Position numbers and translations under genes: made by a program. Below the pieces are notes generated by a model. The model ran no database searches, was not told the DNA's origin, and was given only the letters and a program-made list of their open reading frames with translations. Shown here one piece after another: positions 8,737 through 16,295 of a DNA stretch of 64,000 bases (position 1 is its first letter; every line of letters begins with the position of its first letter). The stretch covers positions 216,272 through 280,271 of the forward strand of contig JAOZHV010000044.1 of the NCBI GenBank assembly GCA_026014725.1. The letters are read 5' to 3'. The DNA comes from Candidatus Bathyarchaeota archaeon. GTDB lineage: Archaea; Thermoproteota; Bathyarchaeia; Bathyarchaeales; Bathycorpusculaceae.

Positions 8737-9563
8737 TGCAGACAACAAAAGACCACAAGCAACTAGGCAAAGAGCGGCTGGAACGCATTATTGAAATGTG
8801 CATCGCCATCGAAAACCACACCGTTGATCCCTTCACGCTGGAAATTGACGAAATCATCAGGGTTGTTAAGGAGTATTTTCCGCATTGGGAGCACCCAGAC
8901 GAGCTAAAACTTGACGCTGAAGCACTTCATCACTTGGCAACGGTGATTAAGATGCAGAGCGAATGGGTCAAGCAACGCTCAACTGCCCTTTACACTGACC
9001 CGTTCCTGCTGGAAGAAAAAATCCGCCAAACAGACAAACAGGGCATGGTAGAAGTTTTTCTTGGCGCTTGGAGCCCAATCATCGAGTTCGAGCAGCTTAG
9101 CCTTCACGGTTTAGCTCAGGGCTTGCTGTATTGGGAAGCACTTCCGCCCATGGGCGAGCGGTGGAAAGACATTGAAGTTTCTGAGACAGCAATGGGCGCG
9201 GTGAGCCGTGACGAACTCATCAAACAGCGCGTCTTGAGCGACAAGGAATTTTCAGAAGAACTAGAGTGCTACTGGCACGAACTCAAAACCAAAGCCGCCG
9301 AGAAGAGCGCTGACGGCAAAATCGCCTACTGGGATTTCATCGGCGCAGACACTTACGAGGAAACCGTGCAACGCGCCTTCATAACCAGTTTCCTTGTGAC
9401 TTACGGCTACGCTACTTTGGAAGTTGACAGGCTTGAAGAAACCGTCTTCCTCCAACCTTACGATACACCCCGAAACGCGGCTTTGACGGTGCAGTCAACG
9501 TCAGTGCCGATTGCCGTGTCCTGCGAAGATTGGCAAAAATGGAAAAGAGGCGAAACACCTTGA
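8736..9563 (+). CDS. Kleisin/ScpA-like partner of the SMC protein
   Basis: A 275-residue protein starting inside the SMC stop codon (TAATG). Residues about 20-95 look like a kleisin N-terminal helical domain: ...LDAEALHHLATVIKMQSEW followed by DPFLLEE resembles the ScpA segment that embraces the SMC neck. The last ~80 residues (WDFIGADTYEETVQRAFITS, then a short hairpin ending FLQPY) resemble the kleisin C-terminal winged helix that caps the other SMC head. A charged, less ordered middle joins them. Known kleisins bridge the two ATPase heads and carry KITE or HEAT subunits. Assignment rests on shape and gene order, not on a search. Confidence 0.55.
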   Translation: MQTTKDHKQLGKERLERIIEMCIAIENHTVDPFTLEIDEIIRVVKEYFPHWEHPDELKLDAEALHHLATVIKMQSEWVKQRSTALYTDPFLLEEKIRQTDKQGMVEVFLGAWSPIIEFEQLSLHGLAQGLLYWEALPPMGERWKDIEVSETAMGAVSRDELIKQRVLSDKEFSEELECYWHELKTKAAEKSADGKIAYWDFIGADTYEETVQRAFITSFLVTYGYATLEVDRLEETVFLQPYDTPRNAALTVQSTSVPIAVSCEDWQKWKRGETP

Positions 9564-10213
9564 GCAAGAAGAAAGGCGTTTACGGCAGCAAAGTCAAGAA
9601 GGCAACACAGATGCTCTTCTACAAGCGGCACCAGAAGCCAGGCGTGAAAGGCTGGGAACTGCACAAGGCGTTGGGTTCAGACTACCTGAAAGTGCTCGAT
9701 TTGCTGGATGACTATTTGAAGCCGCTTGATTTGCAAGTGAAAACCATATTTGAAGAAGAGAAAACACCAGAGAAGCCAACGCTTGAGGAGATGGACAGGG
9801 CACGGTTCTTTGTAACGTTGCGCGGCGGCACTGTGAGCAAGGACAAGCTGATGGGTTGGCGTATCGACGACTTAGCAGGCTTAGCCATAACAATCTCGTT
9901 CATTATCAGCAAGAAGGGGCAAGCCACACGAAAAGACGTAGAAACGCTTTTGGCGGAAAAAATGCCCGGCTGGAAAGTTGGCTTAAACGTTGACCGCTAC
10001 ATCCGCTACGGCTACTTGATGCAGGACGACAAAGGCATGCTCTATTTGGATTGGCGCACCAGAGCGGAAGTGGATGAGAAAGCGCTGATTGGCATGTTGT
10101 TGTCGGCTGAGAAGCAGGCGGGGGCAGAGGCAGAACCAGCTGAGCAGCCAGAGGAAGAAGCGCAGGAAAATCAGCCAGATGAAACGGTGCAAGAAGAGCA
10201 AGAAACCGACTAG
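9560..10213 (+). CDS. Tandem winged-helix KITE protein resembling Nse3/MAGE
   Basis: A 217-residue protein from the TTG at 9560, whose start overlaps the kleisin stop (TTGA) and is preceded by GAGG at 9547-9550. An in-frame ATG at 9530 is the alternative. The first winged-helix-like unit spans about residues 10-70 (KATQMLFYKRHQ, then GWELHKALG, LKPLDLQV). The second spans about 95-180 (LAGLAITISFIISKKGQAT, DVETLLAEK, IRYGYLMQ, MLYLDWRTRAEVDEKAL). The second half follows the Nse3/MAGE homology domain closely: a hydrophobic helix, a short loop and helix, a basic recognition helix, an aromatic wing and a final PRA-H-E-like helix. An acidic Glu-rich tail follows (about 185-217). It is predicted to sit on the kleisin and bind DNA. 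Confidence 0.6.
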   Translation: MSKKKGVYGSKVKKATQMLFYKRHQKPGVKGWELHKALGSDYLKVLDLLDDYLKPLDLQVKTIFEEEKTPEKPTLEEMDRARFFVTLRGGTVSKDKLMGWRIDDLAGLAITISFIISKKGQATRKDVETLLAEKMPGWKVGLNVDRYIRYGYLMQDDKGMLYLDWRTRAEVDEKALIGMLLSAEKQAGAEAEPAEQPEEEAQENQPDETVQEEQETD

Positions 10214-10275
10214 ACACAGTTTCAATTTTTCTTTTTGTAGATAGTGTTTTAAGTTTGTTTTTGTTCTTGTTATTT

Positions 10276-10674
10276 ATGCAAATTGGATACATTTTTTTAT
10301 GCACCACCTACGACATAACCGAGTGCACCAAGAGCAAACGGTTTTCTTGCTCGGACAGGCAAGTTGACACCTCAAAAATCAAAGGAAACGACATTGTTTT
10401 CTTGTTTAATGACAAGACTGGAACGCTGGTTGGTCCGTTTACGGCTGGCGAATCCGAAAACTTTGAAGAGGGCGCTCTTTACAGTGGCGTCCAGAAAGAC
10501 CAGCTTTCAGAAAACATCACCGTGGAGTGGGAAAACCTGCACGAACTAAAAAATGCCCCAGACAAAATACCGTTCCTCAAAGACATTAAGTCGTGTCCGC
10601 TGCCTGCGCTTTGGACTCAAGAACTGCTGACAGCATTAAAACAAGCCCCACCCTACACCCAGACACAGGAATGA
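10276..10674 (+). CDS. DCD/PUA-like domain protein
   Basis: A 132-residue soluble protein. The motif order YIFLCTTYDITECTKSKRF, then KGNDIVFLFNDKTGTLVGPF matches the development-and-cell-death (DCD) domain of plants and the related PUA/ASCH/EVE-like barrel. Those families bind nucleic acids or modified bases; its own ligand is unknown. An in-frame TTG at 10255 would add seven hydrophobic residues, but ATG 10276 leads straight into the first conserved strand. It lies 62 bases after the SMC-kleisin-KITE operon in the same direction, so co-expression is possible but not shown. Confidence 0.6.
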   Translation: MQIGYIFLCTTYDITECTKSKRFSCSDRQVDTSKIKGNDIVFLFNDKTGTLVGPFTAGESENFEEGALYSGVQKDQLSENITVEWENLHELKNAPDKIPFLKDIKSCPLPALWTQELLTALKQAPPYTQTQE

Positions 10675-10769
10675 TAGGGCGTGCTCGTCTTTTGATGCTA
10701 ATATAAAACGTTTAATAATTACCGCCAGTTAGAAAAAGAGCAAAAGAAGCTACTGGTGTTCAGTTAAAG

Positions 10770-12080
10770 ATGTGGGCGGCTCAGCATTGGGAGAAAAATT
10801 TAGTCTGTCCAACCTGCAAAGGAAACTTAAAGGTTACTGGTGTCTCAATGCTGTGTCAGGGCTGTCAAAGGACTTACCCAATTATCGACGGTGTTCCGTG
10901 TTTTGTTCCTAATGTTCTTGATGAGCACCAGAAAGCTGAAATGGATTCAGTACTATCCAAACATTCACACCATAAAACCAGTTCCGCAAGAAAGTCTGCA
11001 ACTGATTTTGTTCCTCCAAAATAGCTCGAAAGTAAACTAGACCACACAACGGTAGATCAAAATACACGTATAGTTAGTTTAGGAGGAGGTAGCGGTGATG
11101 ACTTACCGCATGTTGCGTCAGATTTTAAGTTCAATGTTGATCATCTTGCGCATGAATACATCAAACTTGCACCCGAAATGGCTCAGGATCAGGCAACAAA
11201 AGGCGCCATTAAACATATAGCCTCCACAACTGAAACGCTTCCTTTTGCAGACAATTTTGCCGATGTAGTGTATTCACGCAACAGCCTTGATCACTTTAAC
11301 AATCCACTAAAAACAATGTTAGAGATAAGCAGAATCTTAAAGCCGAACGGAAAATTCTTCCTATCAGTTTTCTATAACTCCAATTTTATTGATTGTTGCG
11401 AAACTACAATAATCGATGAGGATTTTGTTGAGAATCACCTCAAGAACATCTTTGATGTGGAATGGCTGGAAATTTGCTCTATCGAAGAAGAACAGGGGAA
11501 TCAGCCGCCAAAATTTTCCTTACCAGAAAGGCGAAAGCTTGAATGGCTGCATGCAGTATGCCTAAAGAAAAAAGACCCCCGTCCATATGACACTAAAACC
11601 TTAGAAGAGTACGGTAAACTTACCTCAGACTTCCACACAGCCCTCTACTACGATGAAATTTTACAACATGAAAAAGCCTCCGAATTCTACCTCAATGTCA
11701 TAAATGAAAGACCTTTCTTGGAATCGGATAAAATGCGCATTTTATACTCTAAAATCCGCTACCTTTCAATAAACGACCACGAAGGCTTCAAGGCATTCTT
11801 TGAAGAATTTAAGCGTTCGAATGATGACCCCTTCTGGTGGAGGATAGTTATTCTCTCGTCAGGCTCGTTCATGAAGAGCGAACTGGAGAAAGAAATAAAC
11901 GAGCGGTTTTCAGGCGAAGAGTTGGCATTTCTAAACAATAGTATGAAAGCTATGGTTGGATTAAATTTCAAGCGGTTCGTAAAAAACAGAAAAACACTCT
12001 ACAGGATGTCAAGACCAATTTACAAGGTTCTCAAAAAGTTTATGAAAAACAAGGACTTTTTTGAACGAAATTCCTTCTGA
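10770..12080 (+). CDS. Class I SAM methyltransferase with Trm112-like zinc ribbon, interrupted by one in-frame TAG
   Basis: Two open segments, 10770-11024 and 11025-12080, are in the same frame and separated only by TAG at 11022-11024. The first encodes a Trm112-type zinc ribbon (CPTCKGNL, then CQGCQRTYPIIDGVPCFVP). After the TAG the frame continues with methyltransferase motif I (VSLGGGSGDD), the motif around TLPFADNFADVVYSRNSLDH, and ILKPNGKFF. A C-terminal region of about 180 residues, helical and basic at the end, follows. No frameshift is present. Motif I begins about 19 codons after the stop and no good start lies between, so the downstream piece alone would be inactive. It is either a recent nonsense mutation, an assembly error, or readthrough. 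The methyl acceptor is unknown. Confidence 0.75.
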
Positions 12081-12152
12081 TAGCATGAGAATTTAATCAC
12101 TAAGAAAAAGGGGGAAAGAGCAGCACTAACTGCTCCCTCGAAGATATTTGCC

Positions 12153-12323
12153 TTAAGTTTTTGTGGGTGTAGTTTTCAGCTCTTCGTTCTCTTTCTTTAA
12201 AGCGGAATTCTCATCCATCATCAGCTTAACGACAGCGTTGAGTTGGGTCATCATGTCATTGATTCGCAGGTTCAACATACCAACCTGTTGCATTATAGGG
12301 TCTGTTTGAGTTTGTGTAGACAT
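12153..12323 (-). CDS. 56-residue coiled-coil protein of the virus-like island
   Basis: ATG at 12323 opens a 56-codon frame ending in TAA at 12153. The peptide starts MSTQTQTDPIMQQVGMLNLR and continues with a heptad-like helix rich in Met, Leu, Asn and Glu, ending in a TTPTKT tail. It lies 25 bases downstream of the tail-fibre-like genes in the same direction. Short coiled-coil proteins of this kind often sit next to phage tail or baseplate genes. A GGTGA about 7 bases before the ATG supports translation. Confidence 0.55.
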   Translation of the reverse strand: MSTQTQTDPIMQQVGMLNLRINDMMTQLNAVVKLMMDENSALKKENEELKTTPTKT

Positions 12324-12348
12324 TATCTAGTCACCTTTTCATTCTTTG

Positions 12349-12942
12349 TTAATTTATCCAGATGGTTGCTAAGTTATTAGCTGCTGCGCCTTGAATTACT
12401 GTGTATATTCCATTGGTCTTTGTTGCTTTTCCAACATTGTTTGATGTTACTTTGTCGCCTGCATTTAGTGTTTCTGCTGCGTAAACTTGTGCTCGACCTG
12501 ACTTTATGATTTTTACCTTCTGGCCTTGATTACTCTGCAACGCGTATGTGACTGTTGCAACAGGCACACCATAAACGTTTGTTGATCCAGTAGATTTGGT
12601 GACAACATTGTTGCCTTGTATGCTGCAGAAATGATTTGCTTCAACACCAGACGCATCAACAGTACAACCTACATCCACTATGATAGCGCTTAGATTCCCA
12701 GTTGCCCCATTGCTTCGTTTTATGTACAATGTATCGAATGCACCTGCGCAGAGGTCGCCCGCAGGGACATATTGTTGAGAGTCTCCATTATATCTATATA
12801 ATCCTCCAAGGTCAGGACGGTTTACGCAATGACCTGGTCCAATAGCCGGGGGATAGACAAAAGTGCCTGTCCGATACCCATAAACTGTTTCGGAGTCAGC
12901 TAAGGTAATCTGTGGGGGGGTCGGTTGAGCCTTGAAAACCAT
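12349..12942 (-). CDS. C-terminal part of a tail-fibre/decoration-like protein (frameshifted from the upstream gene)
   Basis: This 197-residue frame overlaps the end of 12896-14302 in another phase. Deleting one C from the C7 tract (plus-strand G7, 12914-12920) would join them into one protein of about 660 residues reading ...GSTDPP then QITLADSE. The second half is beta-rich and small-residue-rich (AQVYAAETLNAGDKVTSNNV, then IQGAAANNLATIWIN). It resembles short phage head-decoration or fibre-tip domains (DUF2190-like). The apparent start lies within the overlap and is probably not used if the gene is intact. Confidence 0.5.
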   Translation of the reverse strand: MVFKAQPTPPQITLADSETVYGYRTGTFVYPPAIGPGHCVNRPDLGGLYRYNGDSQQYVPAGDLCAGAFDTLYIKRSNGATGNLSAIIVDVGCTVDASGVEANHFCSIQGNNVVTKSTGSTNVYGVPVATVTYALQSNQGQKVKIIKSGRAQVYAAETLNAGDKVTSNNVGKATKTNGIYTVIQGAAANNLATIWIN

Positions 12943-14302
12943 GGCCTAACATGATTGCTCCACCTCCGTAGCTTTTCCAAGGATCGCTTGTACAGAATAG
13001 AGCGCCGTAGGTTTGAATATCTTTTTCAGCCCACAAACCATGATCTGTCGCAATTATGGGACAATAATTAGTTCCCAACGGATCTGCGGGGTCTTGTACC
13101 ATTACCAGAAAGAAACTTGAGCATTGCCCGTCAAGAAAACGATGTTGCCCGTCAGGTTGCGTTGTGTCCTTGAAAAAGATATTACCGTTTCCAAGAGTAG
13201 AATACGCATGGGGAAATGGCAAAAGGCATTGAGTTGGGAGTTGCAAAGCGTTGTTACCAGTTAACATTATTTGGGGCGCATTAGTTTCAATGCTTGCACC
13301 GCTGGCAGTCACTAGTCCTGCTGCAGTGCTCTGAACTGGAAGTTTTAGTTGTCCATCTTGGGTTAAGGCTGATAGCAAGTTCCAGTTTGAACCATTGAAG
13401 TAATCGTTTTTTATTTTATATTTGCTGTCTGTATCGTAGTTTCCGAGTATTCGCATTTTTTTGTTGTTGTATGCGTCTTTGAATTCTATTGCGCCCGTGT
13501 TTGTGCCTGTTATTCCGCCGGTTGAACTAGCGAATGTAATTGAACTCCCTGATGCTGGTAATTGTAAATGTCCATTGCAAGTAGTGTCTCCGTTAACAGT
13601 TAACGTCTCTGCAACTGTTGCATCCTCATGTACCGTCAAATTCCCCACTTCAAGGTCTTCATACTCAACAGTTTCTTCTTTGAATGTTGCAATGCATCCT
13701 GCCCAAGCTGGTGTACCGCTGGTGGTTGCAGAAACGTTAGCGGTTCCTGTGGTGCTTACGATTTTTTCGCAGTATGCTGCTTCTATGCTCCAAGTGAGGG
13801 CTCCGTCTAGCATGGTAAAGTTGTTTGTTGGATTTGATAAACCTGCGGAACCGCTTGTACCGCATAAGCTTCCTACCCATACTTCATTTGCTTGAGTTGT
13901 TGTAGCGGTTGTTCCTGAATCTACAGTGTTACCGTACCCACTGTTGCTTGCTCTTTTATCCAAGGGTGATGACATTAAGCCACTGTATTCACAAACATTA
14001 CATATGTGATAGTAAAGTGACTGCGTTAAGTTAACAGTAATATTCTTTGATGCACTACTAAGAACGTTGCCGAGCCATATTTCAGATTCTGCTACATTGT
14101 TAGCGCTTACTGAAGATCTAATTTTACTCCAGCTAACGCCGCTTTGAGAAATAGATGAAACGTGGCAATCGCCGCCGTCAGAACCGTTTGCTATTGCAGC
14201 GATTAAGGTATTTCCGACAGTAGGCGTATTATTTAGCGTGACATTTATTGTTGTACTTTGATTTGAAGTTCCTCTTTTATACTGGATTCTTGTTATGGTC
14301 AC
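12896..14302 (-). CDS. Virus-like/tail-fibre-like surface protein, N-terminal part
   Basis: A 468-residue beta-rich protein with a GTG start at 14302 and a strong AGGAGGG ribosome site 8 bases upstream. Residues 1-210 form a jelly-roll-like module, rich in Thr/Ser/Asn, of the kind seen in phage fibres and cell-surface proteins. Residues 215-290 resemble a fibre shaft entry (LTVNGDTTCNGHLQLPASGS). The rest is Gly/Thr-rich with many repeats of short strands. There is no signal peptide, which fits a virion component or a protein exported another way. The frame ends at TGA 12896 because of the C7 shift. No capsid, portal or terminase gene is nearby, so this is an isolated cassette or a provirus relic. 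Confidence 0.6.
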   Translation of the reverse strand: MTITRIQYKRGTSNQSTTINVTLNNTPTVGNTLIAAIANGSDGGDCHVSSISQSGVSWSKIRSSVSANNVAESEIWLGNVLSSASKNITVNLTQSLYYHICNVCEYSGLMSSPLDKRASNSGYGNTVDSGTTATTTQANEVWVGSLCGTSGSAGLSNPTNNFTMLDGALTWSIEAAYCEKIVSTTGTANVSATTSGTPAWAGCIATFKEETVEYEDLEVGNLTVHEDATVAETLTVNGDTTCNGHLQLPASGSSITFASSTGGITGTNTGAIEFKDAYNNKKMRILGNYDTDSKYKIKNDYFNGSNWNLLSALTQDGQLKLPVQSTAAGLVTASGASIETNAPQIMLTGNNALQLPTQCLLPFPHAYSTLGNGNIFFKDTTQPDGQHRFLDGQCSSFFLVMVQDPADPLGTNYCPIIATDHGLWAEKDIQTYGALFCTSDPWKSYGGGAIMLGHGFQGSTDPPTDYLS

Positions 14303-14503
14303 TCAATTTCCCTCCTGTAACTGCATGGACTGTTGTCTGTTGTTTGATGTTCTGTTTTGATTCGATTGTTGAATTGTTTTTCTTTCATTTTTATCACTGC
14401 TCAAAAAAATTAGCGTTCGTTTTTAAATGAAAGGCGGAATACATGAGAAATATACTGCGAAACGTATGAAAACCAAGTAATTTGAAGTGGTGGCTATTCG
14501 CTT

Positions 14504-14779
14504 TTACTGTTCTAAGGTTTTCAAAACTTTAATCAGGACATCAGTTTTGGGATTATCCCTGTTTAGCCGCAAAACCCTAACCTTACCACGCCTGACCTTC
14601 ACGCGGTACTCGTTTATGATAATTCCCTCTTTCTCCAAAATCAACAGGTTTCGATTCAGCTCGTTGTAGGTGGTGCCGACGTTGCTGGCGAGTTTCATGA
14701 CTTGGAGTTCGTGTTTTTGCGCGAGTACTTTTAGGATTTTTTGCCGTACTGAAGAAGCTATCACGACTCGCAGGTCCAC
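14504..14779 (-). CDS. Winged-helix (ArsR-like) DNA-binding protein
   Basis: A 91-residue winged helix-turn-helix: VVIASSVRQKILKVLAQ forms helix 1, ELQVMKLASNVGTTYNELNR the recognition helices, and GIIINEYRVKVRRGKVRVLR the basic wing. There are no metal-binding cysteines, so it is unlikely to be a metal sensor. Its gene faces the same way as the virus-like genes and is separated from them by about 200 bases. It could regulate that island or be an unrelated local repressor. Confidence 0.75.
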   Translation of the reverse strand: MDLRVVIASSVRQKILKVLAQKHELQVMKLASNVGTTYNELNRNLLILEKEGIIINEYRVKVRRGKVRVLRLNRDNPKTDVLIKVLKTLEQ

Positions 14780-15172
14780 ATGTTGCGCCTCAAATCAAGA
14801 CAGCGCAGGCTGCAAATTTAAAGAATTTTGTCAAACAAAAAGCACTTTTAGAAAACACAAATTTAAGCAACCAAACTCTCTCAAGGCATCTTTAGAAGAA
14901 AACGCACGCAAACGCCCTCAACAAACCGCCCAAACAAAAACACCGCTTAACCCGTCAGTTCAATCCTGCACTGGTTGTACAAACCCCACAATCAACACAA
15001 AACCCAAACCACAAACAAAACCCAAAAAACACTGCTCTGCCAAACCCACAGGTTGATGATGAACTAAGGCACCCCCTCATCATCTACTACTAGAAAAAAC
15101 AAAACAAAAACTTTCAACAAGAAAGCAAGCTAACTAAGCCAAAGAAAGAAGGCTAGGAAATTAAGCCTCTGC
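14780..15172. other. Intergenic stretch with no supported gene
   Basis: About 390 bases, A/C-rich on the plus strand (many CAAAAC, CCCAAAC runs). The one open frame here is low-complexity Lys/Thr/Pro and starts inside the winged-helix gene on the other strand. I see no tRNA, repeat array or promoter that I can support. Confidence 0.5.
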
Positions 15173-15397
15173 TCAATACGGCTCTTTTTTACCAGTCAGG
15201 TAAGCCCAAGCGCCAACAAGCACAACAGTCAAGACTGCACCGGCGCATCCAGCAACAATAAAGCTTGTTAAACCGCCAAGCAACGGCAAAACCGACACCA
15301 ACCAAGGAATAACAAAGACTGCTGTGACCTGCGCAATGACACCTGCAACGAAGCCTAAAAGAGCAATCAAACCGAACACTTTCAATCTGCTATTCAT
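15173..15397 (-). CDS. Small two-helix membrane protein
   Basis: 74 residues with two hydrophobic segments (about residues 8-32 and 40-67) joined by a short Pro/Gly turn, and a charged KKEPY C-terminus. No family is recognised. It is transcribed away from the Cdv cluster, with about 228 bases between the two starts. That shared upstream region is AT-rich with several TATATA-like runs (15530-15590). Whether it has anything to do with division is unknown. Confidence 0.6.
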   Translation of the reverse strand: MNSRLKVFGLIALLGFVAGVIAQVTAVFVIPWLVSVLPLLGGLTSFIVAGCAGAVLTVVLVGAWAYLTGKKEPY

Positions 15398-15624
15398 ACA
15401 TTTTCACCTTTAGCATAGCAATAGCCCACACATCATTTTAGTCTAACTAACACATTTATGTATAATCCCAAAACCGCCACAACCATGTTTAACTCCATTA
15501 GTATAAACCCCCCAACCCATTTTTACAACACATATAGCTCTACATATATACGTCCATATTGCCAACATATTAACAACGTATAAGACCATTTTCCGCACTC
15601 TGTCCTCAATAGAGGTAAATCAAA

Positions 15625-16278
15625 TTGTCAGAAAGATTCGCTAAGAAATGGGAAAGTAAACGGGAAGATGAGCCATTCACAAATCGCATAAAAGACGCGG
15701 TAAAACCACCAGGTCCACTAAAACCGCGACTCGACTTTGCAGTCAGGCGCATCGAACTCCAAGTGCAAAAACTCGACCAAGCAACAGACCGATTCAGCCA
15801 AAGAGACAAAGCAATCTTCGCCCGCATCGTTGACGCCTACACAAAACACGACAGCGCACGCGCAAACGTATTCGCCAACGAACTAGCCGAAGTCCGAAAA
15901 ATGTCAAAACTAATCATGAACGCCAAACTCGCCCTAGAACAAATCACCTTAAGATTACGAACAGTATCAGAACTAGGCGACGTAGTATCCACACTCGGCC
16001 CAGCCGTAGGAGTCCTACGATCAGTCCGAGCAGGCTTAACAAGCGTATTCCCAGAAGCAGAAAACGAACTAGGCGAAATCGGCAACATGCTCAGCGGAAT
16101 CATGATCGAAGCAGGCCAAGGCAGCGGAATGACACTCAACTTCGACACAGTAAACGAAGACGCAGCCAAGATTCTCACCGAAGCAGCAACAGTCGCAGAG
16201 CAGAAGATCAAAGACAAATTCCCAGACCTACCAGCAGGAATCCCAGCCGCCCCAACTTCAGAAGCGGAGAAATTCTAA
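15625..16278 (+). CDS. cdvB: ESCRT-III/CdvB-family protein lacking the winged helix
   Basis: A 217-residue ESCRT-III (Snf7/Vps24-like) protein that should polymerise at the division neck. The core helices run from LKPRLDFAVRRIELQVQKLD through SKLIMNAKLALEQITLRLRT to about residue 140. The C-terminus contains FPDLPAGIPAAP, a proline-containing MIM2-like motif expected to bind the MIT domain of CdvC. There is no C-terminal winged helix, so it resembles the shorter CdvB1/B2-type paralogues. The start is TTG at 15625 with GAGGT 9 bases upstream. A GTATAAGA element near 15578 is a likely TATA box. First gene of the cluster; 17 bases before cdvA. Confidence 0.9.
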   Translation: MSERFAKKWESKREDEPFTNRIKDAVKPPGPLKPRLDFAVRRIELQVQKLDQATDRFSQRDKAIFARIVDAYTKHDSARANVFANELAEVRKMSKLIMNAKLALEQITLRLRTVSELGDVVSTLGPAVGVLRSVRAGLTSVFPEAENELGEIGNMLSGIMIEAGQGSGMTLNFDTVNEDAAKILTEAATVAEQKIKDKFPDLPAGIPAAPTSEAEKF

Positions 16279-16295
16279 ACTAAGGAGGAAAAAAA

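Noticed and set aside
10770-12080. A frameshift as the cause of the methyltransferase break
   Set aside because: Codon phase is identical before and after the TAG, so a single stop codon explains the interruption.
14670-15056. A 128-codon plus-strand frame rich in Lys, Thr and Pro
   Set aside because: It runs antisense to the winged-helix gene and reflects A/C-rich composition rather than selection on protein.
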